DNA of 10,246 nt. Origin: Candidatus Kaiserbacteria bacterium (GTDB taxonomy: Bacteria > Patescibacteriota > Minisyncoccia > Phycocordibacterales > Phycocordibacteraceae). Where the stretch lies: positions 1-10,246 of the forward strand of contig JAHFMQ010000028.1 in assembly GCA_023267775.1 (NCBI GenBank), written 5' to 3'. Below the pieces are notes generated by a model. The model saw only the letters and a program-made list of their open reading frames with translations, made no database searches and was not told the DNA's origin. Positions 1 to 6,309 of this stretch are shown in pieces (position 1 is the first letter of the stretch; every line of letters starts with the position of its first letter). The position numbers were made by a program, and so were the translations under genes.

Positions 1-1236
1 CGGGAGACATGCTTCTGCAAATTTGAGAAGTTCATCGCGATCGGCGTGCGCTGACCACCCTTCGAGATTCTCGACCTTTGCTTTCACCTGTATGTCAACG
101 CCATTGAGATGCACATTTGAGGCGCCTTCCATCATGCGCCGTCCAGGCGTCCCTGGCGCCTGATAACCGACGATAATGAGCGTAGTTGAGGGATCAGGTA
201 AATACTGCTCTTCCCACCTCCCTATCCGCCCTCCATGACTCATGCCAGCGCCGGCGATAATTATTTTCGACCCAGACGTTTCCTCTATTGCCATTGATTC
301 GTCATGCGTGAGGGTCTGTTTTAAGAATGGAAATTGAAAAATGCTTCCCTCGCGCTTCATCTCGTCTTCGGTTTCTGGCTTGAAATACGTGAGTCCCCAC
401 TTCTCATAGACTGCCGTCACCTTAATCGCAAGCGGGGAATCAAGAAATACTGGAATTTTCGGGAGCGAACCGTCCGAGAAAAAATTCGAGAGTTCATAGA
501 GCATGAGTTGTGTCCTTTCGAGCGAAAAAGACGGTATGAGAATGGTTCCGCCTCGTAGAATGGCTCGCTTCACCGTCTCACGAAGCGTTGCCACGCGCTC
601 GGCCTGCCGAGGGTGAAGTCGGTCACCATACACGCTTTCCATCACAAGCGCGTCGGCGTCTGGTATTGGTTCCCAATTGGGTAAGAGCGGTGAGGGCGAA
701 TTACCAATATCGCCCGTGAGCGCAACTGATACTCCTTCTTCATCCGTCATACGTATGCTTGCAGAACCGAGAATATGCCCGACGTTCCGCAAATAGACCG
801 ACAGTCCAGGAGCAACTTCTTTCTCTGTGTGATAATCCAACGTTTCGATGAGAGAGAATGTCTTTGCAACGTCCTGTTCCCCGTAGAGCGGAGCAATATT
901 TTTTCGTAATGCCTCTTTCCCGAGAATGCCGACCGAATCGAGCAGGATAAGTTCCGCAAGATCTTTTGTCGGCGGCGTCATGTAAATCTTTCCTTTGAAA
1001 CCATCTCGGACAAGCTTTGGAATACGCCCGACATGATCAAGATGCGCATGTGTGAGAACAAGTGCGTCGATTTTTGTTACATCGTAGGGAAATGGTCCAT
1101 AGATATGGCTCTCAACGAAGTCTCCTCCCTGCTCGATACCGCAATCAACGAGGATTTTCCCCCGAGCGCCTTCAACTAAAAAATTAGAGCCGGTCACTTT
1201 ACCGGTCGCGCCATAAAAACCGAGTCGCAAAGCCAT
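1..1236 (-). CDS. beta-CASP metallo-beta-lactamase RNase (YSH1/CPSF-like), 5' part; 3' end lies outside the window
   Basis: A zinc-dependent nuclease of the MBL-fold beta-CASP family (COG1236 type), which in related proteins cuts or trims RNA. The frame is open for 412 codons from ATG 1236-1234 to the window edge, so the C-terminus is missing. Visible motifs are LVDCG (29-33), the zinc motif HAHLDH (63-68), GHILGSA with H154, TGDIG with D176, MESVYGD (199-205, beta-CASP motif A), SHGGR with H334 (motif B) and SAHAD with H397 (motif C). All catalytic positions expected up to this point are present. The start was chosen because the strand begins directly with the MBL fold (MALRLGFYGATGKVTGS), as in homologues; no Shine-Dalgarno sequence is seen. 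It lies downstream of the ndk/terminator block and so is probably a separate transcription unit. Whether it acts as an exo- or endonuclease cannot be told from sequence. Confidence 0.93.
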   Translation of the reverse strand, partial: MALRLGFYGATGKVTGSNFLVEGARGKILVDCGIEQGGDFVESHIYGPFPYDVTKIDALVLTHAHLDHVGRIPKLVRDGFKGKIYMTPPTKDLAELILLDSVGILGKEALRKNIAPLYGEQDVAKTFSLIETLDYHTEKEVAPGLSVYLRNVGHILGSASIRMTDEEGVSVALTGDIGNSPSPLLPNWEPIPDADALVMESVYGDRLHPRQAERVATLRETVKRAILRGGTILIPSFSLERTQLMLYELSNFFSDGSLPKIPVFLDSPLAIKVTAVYEKWGLTYFKPETEDEMKREGSIFQFPFLKQTLTHDESMAIEETSGSKIIIAGAGMSHGGRIGRWEEQYLPDPSTTLIIVGYQAPGTPGRRMMEGASNVHLNGVDIQVKAKVENLEGWSAHADRDELLKFAEACLP

Positions 1237-1261
1237 GTATGAAATGTACCATGACGAACGA

Positions 1262-1366
1262 ATGAAAATCGCAGACAGAGCGTATTGGCTCGGAAGCTGT
1301 CGAGCTGAGAGTCAGGCGTCGCATCAGCAGATGCGAACGCCGTACGCTCTGTCTGCGATTTTCATG
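1262..1366. repeat. 105-nt palindromic element with 23-bp perfect inverted repeats
   Basis: Positions 1262-1284 and 1343-1365 are perfect reverse complements (23 bp). The interior folds into two further hairpins. One is 1288-1292 with 1301-1305. The other is 1315-1324 with 1331-1341, a 10-bp stem with one bulged A and loop CAGCAG. The whole would form a three-way junction. The hexamer GAACGA lies directly left (1256-1261) and one base beyond the right arm (1367-1372), which could be a target-site duplication. It sits between the operon terminator and the start of the beta-CASP RNase gene, so it would lie in that gene's leader or promoter region. Candidate explanations are a MITE/REP-like mobile palindrome or a cis-acting RNA structure. 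The sequence does not decide between them. Confidence 0.75.
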
Positions 1367-1378
1367 GAACGACCCAAA

Positions 1379-1413
1379 ACGAAAAAACCGCTCTTTGTGA
1401 GCGGTTTTTTCGT
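1379..1413 (-). terminator. Strong intrinsic terminator ending the r-protein/ndk/ncRNA unit
   Basis: A perfect 15-bp stem (1379-1393 with 1399-1413) with a 5-nt loop. The core is a GC-rich CCGCTC/GAGCGG stem flanked by six A and six T, so it has a T-tract in either direction and can act bidirectionally. On the minus strand it follows the candidate small RNA by one nucleotide and the ndk stop codon by about 190 nt. It is the only strong terminator in the window. Confidence 0.88.
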
Positions 1414-1414
1414 A

Positions 1415-1555
1415 GAGCTGTTCTAGTAAGAGCAACTTAATCTTGCCAGGTGGGTGCCTGAACGGCAGTTCTCGGATTTCCTCACGGACCTCACCAAATC
1501 TGCCTGAATACTAAGCTCCCTGAAATGAGGCAAGTTGCGTTTTTAAGAACAGCTC
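1415..1555 (-). ncRNA. Candidate structured small RNA (6S-like architecture, family unassigned)
   Basis: The 141-nt segment between ndk and the terminator is closed by a perfect 10-bp inverted repeat (1415-1424 with 1546-1555, GAGCTGTTCT/AGAACAGCTC). Inside it lies a second perfect 7-bp stem (1432-1438 with 1532-1538), extendable by GCC/GGC across a 6-nt bulge. An apical helix GGCAG...CTGCC plus ATTT/AAAT contains TCC-GTGA-GGA with a GNRA-type loop. Between the second stem and the apical helix both strands are largely unpaired, and the 3' side can alternatively form a small hairpin TGCC-GTTCA-GGCA. A rod with closing stem, central bubble and apical stem is reminiscent of 6S RNA. The loop region also partly resembles SRP helix 8, but it lacks the conserved AGCA side. 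The terminator directly after it supports the minus strand. No protein frame explains this conserved-looking pairing. Confidence 0.55.
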
Positions 1556-1557
1556 CA

Positions 1558-1582
1558 CTTATAACTATACACCTCGTGTCAA
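1558..1582 (-). promoter_or_regulatory. Possible promoter for the small RNA (weak)
   Basis: On the minus strand a perfect TTGACA (1582-1577) is followed by TATAGT (1569-1564) and TATAAG (1563-1558). The distances from TTGACA are 7 and 13 nt, shorter than the usual 16-18. TATAGT would place transcription start at about 1557, almost exactly at the base of the closing stem. The spacing problem keeps this tentative; the RNA could equally be processed from the ndk read-through transcript. Confidence 0.25.
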
Positions 1583-1600
1583 ATCTGACTGTGGAAAGAA

Positions 1601-2209
1601 TTACCTGGGCGCAGTATCGAGCACTGGCTCGTAGAGCGTCGCCTCGTGCGGTACACGGTAATTAAGCAGCTCTTTCTTCAAAAACCAGTGTGGAATCTCC
1701 TTTTCCGCTTCTGCGATTGAACCGGATGCATGGATAAGGTTTCGGATCGCACGGGTATCGGTATCGGCCATCTGATAGGAATCGAGAACGAAATCTCCAC
1801 GAATGGTCCCGATAGTGGCACTACGCGGCTCAGTATCTCCCGTGATCTTTCGCACCACTTCAACCGCATGTCCTCCTTCCCATACCATGGCAATGACCGG
1901 CCCGCTCGACATGTATTTCTTCAAACTCACGACGACGCTGTCCGCAACTTCAACCGGGTCTGTAGATGGCGGCTTTTCGCCTTTTTTCAGATAACTGGAA
2001 ATTGCTTTCTCTCCGACTTTTTTCTTCCAACTCGGATCGAGGAGATAATGTTCCTCGATCATCTCTTCGGTCGGAACGAGCATTTTCAATCCAACCAGTT
2101 TCAGTCCGGTACGCTCGTATCGCTTAATAATTTCCCCGATGAGCGTGCGCTGAACGCCGTCGGGCTTAATAATGACTAACGTTCTCTCGTGTTTGGGGTG
2201 ATGTGCCAT
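1601..2209 (-). CDS. ndk: Nucleoside diphosphate kinase, extended form
   Basis: Transfers the gamma phosphate of ATP to nucleoside diphosphates through a phosphohistidine, balancing (d)NTP pools in the cytosol. Recognised by ERTLVIIKPDGVQR (8-21, substrate Lys15), GPVIAMVWEGGHAVEVVRK (103-121), GTIRGDF (134-140) and the active-site segment NLIHASGS with His160, followed by the EIPHWF helix. At 202 aa it is about 50-60 residues longer than ordinary bacterial Ndk. The extra length comes from a block of roughly 35 residues at 58-95, an insertion after GTIRGDF (about 141-155) and a C-terminal tail (about 177-202). Extended forms of this kind occur in some archaea and CPR bacteria (from memory). 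All catalytic residues are present, so it is probably active. It follows map by 9 nt and is the last protein gene of the operon; its stop lies about 45 nt before the small-RNA candidate. Confidence 0.95.
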   Translation of the reverse strand: MAHHPKHERTLVIIKPDGVQRTLIGEIIKRYERTGLKLVGLKMLVPTEEMIEEHYLLDPSWKKKVGEKAISSYLKKGEKPPSTDPVEVADSVVVSLKKYMSSGPVIAMVWEGGHAVEVVRKITGDTEPRSATIGTIRGDFVLDSYQMADTDTRAIRNLIHASGSIAEAEKEIPHWFLKKELLNYRVPHEATLYEPVLDTAPR

Positions 2210-2218
2210 ATTCTTCGA

Positions 2219-2983
2219 TTACGCAGTAATAATACGTGCTCCTCCCCTTTCGATCAATATCGTATGTTCGAAGTGTGCTGAACGGGAACCGTCCTTTGTT
2301 CGGTACGTATACCCGTCCGGAGCAAGGACAACAGACGCTTTGCCGGCAGTTGAAATCGGCTCAAGAGCAAGCACCATACCCTCGGATATGACTTTGCCTG
2401 TCCCCGCACGGCCAAAATTCGGTATAAAAGGCTCTTCATGAACCAATTCACCAACGCCGTGTCCACCAAGCTCTTTGACCACCTTAAAGCCCGCTTGCTC
2501 GATTTCTTTTTGAATGGCGGCAGAAATATCACCGATATGGTTCCCCGGTTTAGCTGCTGCGATACCAGCAGCAAGTGAAACTTCAGTTGCGGCAAGAAGT
2601 TTGTTCGTCTCCTCGCTCACTTTTCCGACTGGGACAGTAATAGCGGCATCCACAATGACGCCATTGTGAGTAAGACCGAGATCGAGACCAACAATATCAC
2701 CCTCTTTTAGAATTTTCGTCGATTCGTTTGGAATACCATGCACGACCTCGTCATTTATAGATACACAAAGCGAAGCTGGGTACGGGCGTGATGCGCCCTC
2801 GGGCGTATAGCCAAGAAAACTTGGTTCATCCCCGCCGTCACGAATTAGTTGTTCAGCTAAATCATCGAGTGCCTCCGCTGAAATGCCGGGAGCGATTTTG
2901 GCGCGTAGTGCTTTCAACACAGCTGCGAGCCGCTTCCCCGCTTCGATGAGGTTCGCACGTTCAGAATCGTTCTGTATGGTCAT
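2219..2983 (-). CDS. map: Methionine aminopeptidase, type I
   Basis: Removes the initiator methionine from nascent proteins at the ribosome. The 254-aa pita-bread fold is complete. The five metal ligands are present at D101 (GLDLG), D112 (IVDAA), H175 (GGHGVGE), E208 (MVLALEP) and E239 (SAHFEHT). The substrate-contacting H82 lies in NDEVVHGIP. There is no N-terminal zinc-finger extension, so this is the short bacterial type Ia. The ATG overlaps the adk stop by one base (TAATG), a tight translational coupling. The secY-adk-map order is the widespread bacterial arrangement. Here map is followed by ndk rather than infA/rpmJ. Confidence 0.97.
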   Translation of the reverse strand: MTIQNDSERANLIEAGKRLAAVLKALRAKIAPGISAEALDDLAEQLIRDGGDEPSFLGYTPEGASRPYPASLCVSINDEVVHGIPNESTKILKEGDIVGLDLGLTHNGVIVDAAITVPVGKVSEETNKLLAATEVSLAAGIAAAKPGNHIGDISAAIQKEIEQAGFKVVKELGGHGVGELVHEEPFIPNFGRAGTGKVISEGMVLALEPISTAGKASVVLAPDGYTYRTKDGSRSAHFEHTILIERGGARIITA

Positions 2984-3546
2984 TAGATTTTCAGATCGGT
3001 CCTTATTTCGGCAGCAATGTCTTCAGGCTTTCCTACACCATGCACCTCGACAAGCACTCTGGCTTTGCGGAATACATCAAGTGTTGCTTCCGTATTTGCA
3101 TAATATTCCTCAAGACGCTTATGAACCCTGTCGTCATCAGCGCGACCTTCTATTTTTTTGCGTTTTTCAATTCTGGTATGTACCTCTTCATCAGGAACAT
3201 GGAGATGAAACACAGAAAATGGTCGCCCGATCCATCGAAGTGAATCAATAATCAATTCAGCTTCCTGCACTTTACGATTGAAACCATCGAATATGACGCT
3301 GCTATCCTCCTTTAAGGCAAAGACCGCTTTCAAAAATACGTACATTGGGAAATAGGAAGGCACTAACTCCCCAGCGTTCATCGTCGCAAGTAATTTGTGC
3401 CCCACCGCGGTGTCGCCTTTTGCTATTTCTCGCAACCCATCACTCGTACCTATAACAGGCCATCCCGTCGCCTCTGAAAGCAATTTAGCTTGAGTCCCCT
3501 TCCCGCACCCCGGTTTCCCAATAAAAAATATTGTGTGTGGTGTCAT
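2983..3546 (-). CDS. adk: Adenylate kinase, short-LID form
   Basis: Interconverts AMP + ATP and 2 ADP in the cytosol. The 187-aa protein opens with the P-loop GKPGCGKGT (10-18). An NMP-binding segment VIGTSDGLRE (31-40) replaces the usual STGDMLR, with R39 kept. DGFNR (87-91) stands where most family members have DGFPR. The LID is very short (R129 to R140, KKIEGRADDDR) and has no zinc-binding cysteines, as in short-type adenylate or UMP/CMP kinases. Position between secY and map strongly favours adenylate kinase; a broader NMP kinase specificity cannot be excluded from motifs alone. A 35-nt gap separates it from secY. There is no close Shine-Dalgarno; an AGGAAG lies too far upstream. Confidence 0.92.
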   Translation of the reverse strand: MTPHTIFFIGKPGCGKGTQAKLLSEATGWPVIGTSDGLREIAKGDTAVGHKLLATMNAGELVPSYFPMYVFLKAVFALKEDSSVIFDGFNRKVQEAELIIDSLRWIGRPFSVFHLHVPDEEVHTRIEKRKKIEGRADDDRVHKRLEEYYANTEATLDVFRKARVLVEVHGVGKPEDIAAEIRTDLKI

Positions 3547-3581
3547 CAGAACAGTTTACCACTTCCTGAACTGAAGTGATT

Positions 3582-4856
3582 TTAGTATTCGCGGAGTGAG
3601 ACTTGTGCGTCGACTTTGCGGGCGAGGTCAAGCGTAACCTGAACAGCGATGAGAAGTGCAGTGCCGCCAAGCACAAGAGTTGTGACGCCTGTAAGCCCTT
3701 GGATAATAGAAGGCGCGATAGCAATCAAACCAAGAAATACTGCGCCTGGAAGCGTAATACGGTTCACCACCTTCGCGATGTATTCTTCCGTTTCGCGACC
3801 TGGGCGTACGCCGGGGACGAACGCTCCCGTTTTTTGCAAATTCTCTGCAACACGATGCGGTTCAAACGTAACTGCGGTATAGAAATACGTGAACAAAACG
3901 ACGAAGACAAAGTAAGCAGCGCCGTACTTCCACGGATCTGAAAGGAATGCAGTGTACCAGAGTGATGCACCTGCGGCGAACGATACATGGAATGCGCCGA
4001 GCATTGAGAGTGCCATCTGCGGCAAGAGCAAGAGAGAAAGCGCAAAAATGATTGGGATAACACCTGCCTGAAGAAGGCGGATTGGCAGATACGTCGCAGC
4101 ACCCTGTGAAAGAGCGGCGCCGCGCACCGCACGAGCGTAGGCAATGGGAATTGAACGCTCCGCGTCAGAGATAATGACTACCGCGTAAATCATCAATAGT
4201 GCGAGGACGAAAAATCCTAAATAGCTTGGGATATCTGCGGCTGTGGAAGCAAAAATGACGTGCGAGATGCTTGCTGGCAACCGCGCGAGGATACCCGCGA
4301 GGATGATGAGAGAAACACCGTTGCCGATGCCGAATTCGGTAACCAGTTCTCCAAGCCACATGAGGAGCAAAGACCCCGCAGTTACAAGCGCAATATTCGC
4401 AATAAGCGCTACTGAGCCAAGATGTGCAATGACGCCCTGGTTCTGAAGGAGCGCCAAGAAACTGACGGCCTGAAGAATAGCTATTGGGATCGTGATAAGA
4501 CGGCTCCACTCAATAAACTTCGCTCGTCCTGCCTCACCCTCTTCAAAATATGCCTCCTTCACCTTCGGGAAAATGATGGTGCCGAGCTGCATGATGATCG
4601 AAGCTGTAATGTACGGCCCGACGCCAAGCATCACAATCGAAAGCTGTCCGAGCCCGCCTCCCGAGAAAATGTTCAAGAGACCGAAAAATTGATTGCTTGC
4701 AAAGAATGATGCCAATGCTGTTTTATCAACGTCAGGAATAGGTATTGAGGCCAGGAAACGAAACAACGCGAGCGCGCCCACGAGAAAGAAAATGCGGAAA
4801 CGAATTTCAGAATCTCCGAAAGCTAATTTAAGTTTGTGTAAAAAAGAATTAAGCAT
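3582..4856 (-). CDS. secY: Preprotein translocase subunit SecY
   Basis: Forms the protein-conducting channel of the inner membrane, with SecE and SecG, for Sec-dependent export and co-translational insertion. The 424-aa protein has about ten hydrophobic segments (roughly 22-40, 70-95, 118-138, 148-170, 178-198, 212-232, 262-282, 310-330, 368-386, 390-410). Family signatures include FRFLASIPIPDV near the first helix, the FSGGGLGQLSIVMLGVGPYI plug/TM2 stretch (64-83) and the cytosolic loop between helices 8 and 9 with PHRVAENLQK and GVRPG (349-353), which is the SecA/ribosome contact. Length and signatures are normal. The ATG overlaps the rplO stop by 8 nt (ATGCTTAA), so its translation is probably coupled to L15 synthesis. 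Confidence 0.97.
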   Translation of the reverse strand: MLNSFLHKLKLAFGDSEIRFRIFFLVGALALFRFLASIPIPDVDKTALASFFASNQFFGLLNIFSGGGLGQLSIVMLGVGPYITASIIMQLGTIIFPKVKEAYFEEGEAGRAKFIEWSRLITIPIAILQAVSFLALLQNQGVIAHLGSVALIANIALVTAGSLLLMWLGELVTEFGIGNGVSLIILAGILARLPASISHVIFASTAADIPSYLGFFVLALLMIYAVVIISDAERSIPIAYARAVRGAALSQGAATYLPIRLLQAGVIPIIFALSLLLLPQMALSMLGAFHVSFAAGASLWYTAFLSDPWKYGAAYFVFVVLFTYFYTAVTFEPHRVAENLQKTGAFVPGVRPGRETEEYIAKVVNRITLPGAVFLGLIAIAPSIIQGLTGVTTLVLGGTALLIAVQVTLDLARKVDAQVSLREY

Positions 4857-5301
4857 GGATTGTGCCGCCGACCTTAAGTATTTCGGTGCGTGCAGCGCCA
4901 GAGACCGAGCATCCTTCTATGATAAGACCTTTAGTGAGGGGTCCTACTCCCAAAATCTTTACGATGGGCGGACGACCTTTCGAGCGACGAACAAGGTCCT
5001 TCGCAAGAAGTGTCGCGGGAGAAACGGTCTCTCCAGCCTTGTAGAGCGCTTCAAGAGCGGCAAGATTCACTACAGAAACTGGAATACGGTTTGTCTTCAC
5101 GGTGCGAGCGCGGTTTTTACCGTGTCCACGCAGTTTAGGGAATTTCTTAATGAGATCGCGAGACTCTGGACGGATTTTGTGTCCAGCACGTGCCGTCTGC
5201 CCTTTGCCACCGCGGCCAGAGGTTTTACCGCGCTTGCCACCGCGACCGACAGGCGGATTTTTGCGATTTTTTGTGCGAGGAGAAAGTAAATTAAGTTGCA
5301 T
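4849..5301 (-). CDS. rplO: Large-subunit ribosomal protein uL15
   Basis: Late-assembly protein of the 50S subunit. The 150-aa product begins MQLNLLSPRT and continues into the Gly/Arg/Lys-rich rRNA-binding arm PVGRGGKRGKTSGRGGKGQT, then the globular KILGVGPLTKGLIIEG segment typical of the L15 C-terminal half. An ATG 57 nt further upstream is in frame but lies inside rpsE and would add a non-homologous leader, so 5301 is chosen. It follows rpsE by only 10 nt, which leaves no room for rpmD (uL30), the usual intervening gene. Its last codons overlap secY by 8 nt. Confidence 0.97.
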   Translation of the reverse strand: MQLNLLSPRTKNRKNPPVGRGGKRGKTSGRGGKGQTARAGHKIRPESRDLIKKFPKLRGHGKNRARTVKTNRIPVSVVNLAALEALYKAGETVSPATLLAKDLVRRSKGRPPIVKILGVGPLTKGLIIEGCSVSGAARTEILKVGGTIHA

Positions 5302-5311
5302 ACGTAAAAAG

Positions 5312-5944
5312 TTACTTGGTGCGCAGTTTCTTAAGCGCAGCGACCGTTGCGCGTGCAATTGTAAGTTTATTCTTCGAGCGTGAGTGGATCTTTGTTACTA
5401 CATCCGTTACTCCAGCAAGATCGAGCACGGTGCGCACTGCTGAACCAGCGACGAGTCCGCGGCCCTCAGAAGGAATAATTTCTACTGTCGAAGATGCGTA
5501 CTTTGTGGAAACCTGATGAGGAATTGAACCGGAAGCTGTGCGAGGCACCGTAAAGAGATGTTTCTTTGCATCGCGCGTTGCCTTATCTATCGCAAGCGCC
5601 GTATCAACACCTTTCCCGAGGCCAACTCCCACGCGACCCTTTCGGTCGCCAATAATAACGACAAGACTGAAATTGAAGCGGCGACCTCCCGCCATAACGC
5701 GAGCCACACGGCGAGCGTCAATCGTGACTTGCTCGAATTCACCGCGTTCGCGTGGAGGACGTGTGCGGCTACCTCCTCGTGGCCCACGACCGCGAATTGA
5801 CCCACGACCGCCACGTCCTGTAGGTGCGCCAGCAGCTGGAACAGTTTCTGCAGCAACTTCCTCAACCGGAAGAACTTCCGCAGCGTCAACGACTGGTGTA
5901 ATTTCTGCCTCCTCTATGATTTCTTGTGTAATAGGTGTAGTCAT
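5312..5944 (-). CDS. rpsE: Small-subunit ribosomal protein uS5 with Arg/Gly-rich N-terminal extension
   Basis: A 30S protein important for decoding fidelity and mRNA entry. The conserved core starts near residue 70 (FEQVTIDARRVARVMAGGRR) and includes VVIIGDRKGRVGVGLGKG (95-112). The C-terminal domain has STVEIIPSEGRGLVAG and KIHSRSKNKLTIARAT. The 210-aa length exceeds the roughly 165-170 aa of model bacteria because of an extra N-terminus. Residues 1-40 are acidic and Ala/Val/Pro-rich, and 43-67 is an RGG/RG-rich tract (GRGGRGSIRGRGPRGGSR). No internal Met restores the short form, since the first Met after position 1 is within the core (84), so the extension is likely translated. It lies 5 nt after the rplR stop. 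Confidence 0.96.
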   Translation of the reverse strand: MTTPITQEIIEEAEITPVVDAAEVLPVEEVAAETVPAAGAPTGRGGRGSIRGRGPRGGSRTRPPRERGEFEQVTIDARRVARVMAGGRRFNFSLVVIIGDRKGRVGVGLGKGVDTALAIDKATRDAKKHLFTVPRTASGSIPHQVSTKYASSTVEIIPSEGRGLVAGSAVRTVLDLAGVTDVVTKIHSRSKNKLTIARATVAALKKLRTK

Positions 5945-5949
5945 GGATA

Positions 5950-6300
5950 TTAAAAAGTGAGTCCAGCCTCGCGTGCGGCATCTGCAAGCGCTTTAACCTG
6001 GCCTCCGTAACGATAGCCGCCACGATCAAACACAATTGTCGCGATTCCTGCTGCTTTTGCTTTCTTAGCGATTGCCGCACCGACTGACGTCGCCTGCTTT
6101 GACTGTGATCCTTTGAACTCGCGTCCGTGAGCGGCAGCAATTGTCTTCCCTACCGTGTCATCGATGAGCTGTGCCGAAACGAATCGATTGCTTCGATAGA
6201 CCGCGAGACGTGGTCGCTCTGCAGTTCCTTTTATCGTTGCGCGCACGCGTGCGTGGCGACGCTTGCGAAGTTCACTGTTTGTTGAAGGTGTGTGTTTCAT
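5950..6300 (-). CDS. rplR: Large-subunit ribosomal protein uL18
   Basis: 5S rRNA-binding protein of the central protuberance of the 50S subunit, working with uL5. The 116-aa product shows RKRRHARVRATIKG, then RPRLAVYRSNRFVSAQ and the C-terminal FDRGGYRYGGQVKALADA signature, all in normal order and spacing. Length is as expected for bacterial L18. It starts 9 nt after rplF and ends 5 nt before rpsE, with no Shine-Dalgarno sequence in the AU-rich gap. Confidence 0.97.
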   Translation of the reverse strand: MKHTPSTNSELRKRRHARVRATIKGTAERPRLAVYRSNRFVSAQLIDDTVGKTIAAAHGREFKGSQSKQATSVGAAIAKKAKAAGIATIVFDRGGYRYGGQVKALADAAREAGLTF

Positions 6301-6309
6301 ATGAATGTT

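Noticed and set aside
334..959. Short frames on both strands within the RNase region
   Set aside because: The minus-strand beta-CASP frame with all its motifs fully explains this DNA; the others are shadows.
1235..1426. 63-codon plus-strand frame over the palindrome
   Set aside because: It runs through the inverted repeat and terminator, has no family resemblance, and its start overlaps the start of the opposite-strand RNase gene.
1415..1555. Signal recognition particle RNA (4.5S)
   Set aside because: TGAGGTCCGTGAGGAA resembles the helix 8 tip, but the conserved AGCAGCC strand that pairs across the symmetric loop is missing.
1415..1555. RNase P RNA, because of GTGAGGAAATCC
   Set aside because: The region is far too short, and the second half of the P4 core (ACAGAA-type motif) is absent.
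3547..3581. Weak CAGTT/AACTG inverted repeat between secY and adk
   Set aside because: Only 5 bp with a large loop and no T-run; it does not qualify as a terminator or a clear regulatory site.
4693..5289. 198-codon plus-strand frame opposite rplO
   Set aside because: It is antisense to rplO and the secY start, with basic low-complexity content mirroring the L15 arm and no recognisable domain.
5302..5311. Hidden rpmD gene
   Set aside because: The gap is only 10 nt, and no L30-like sequence was seen in the other frames nearby.
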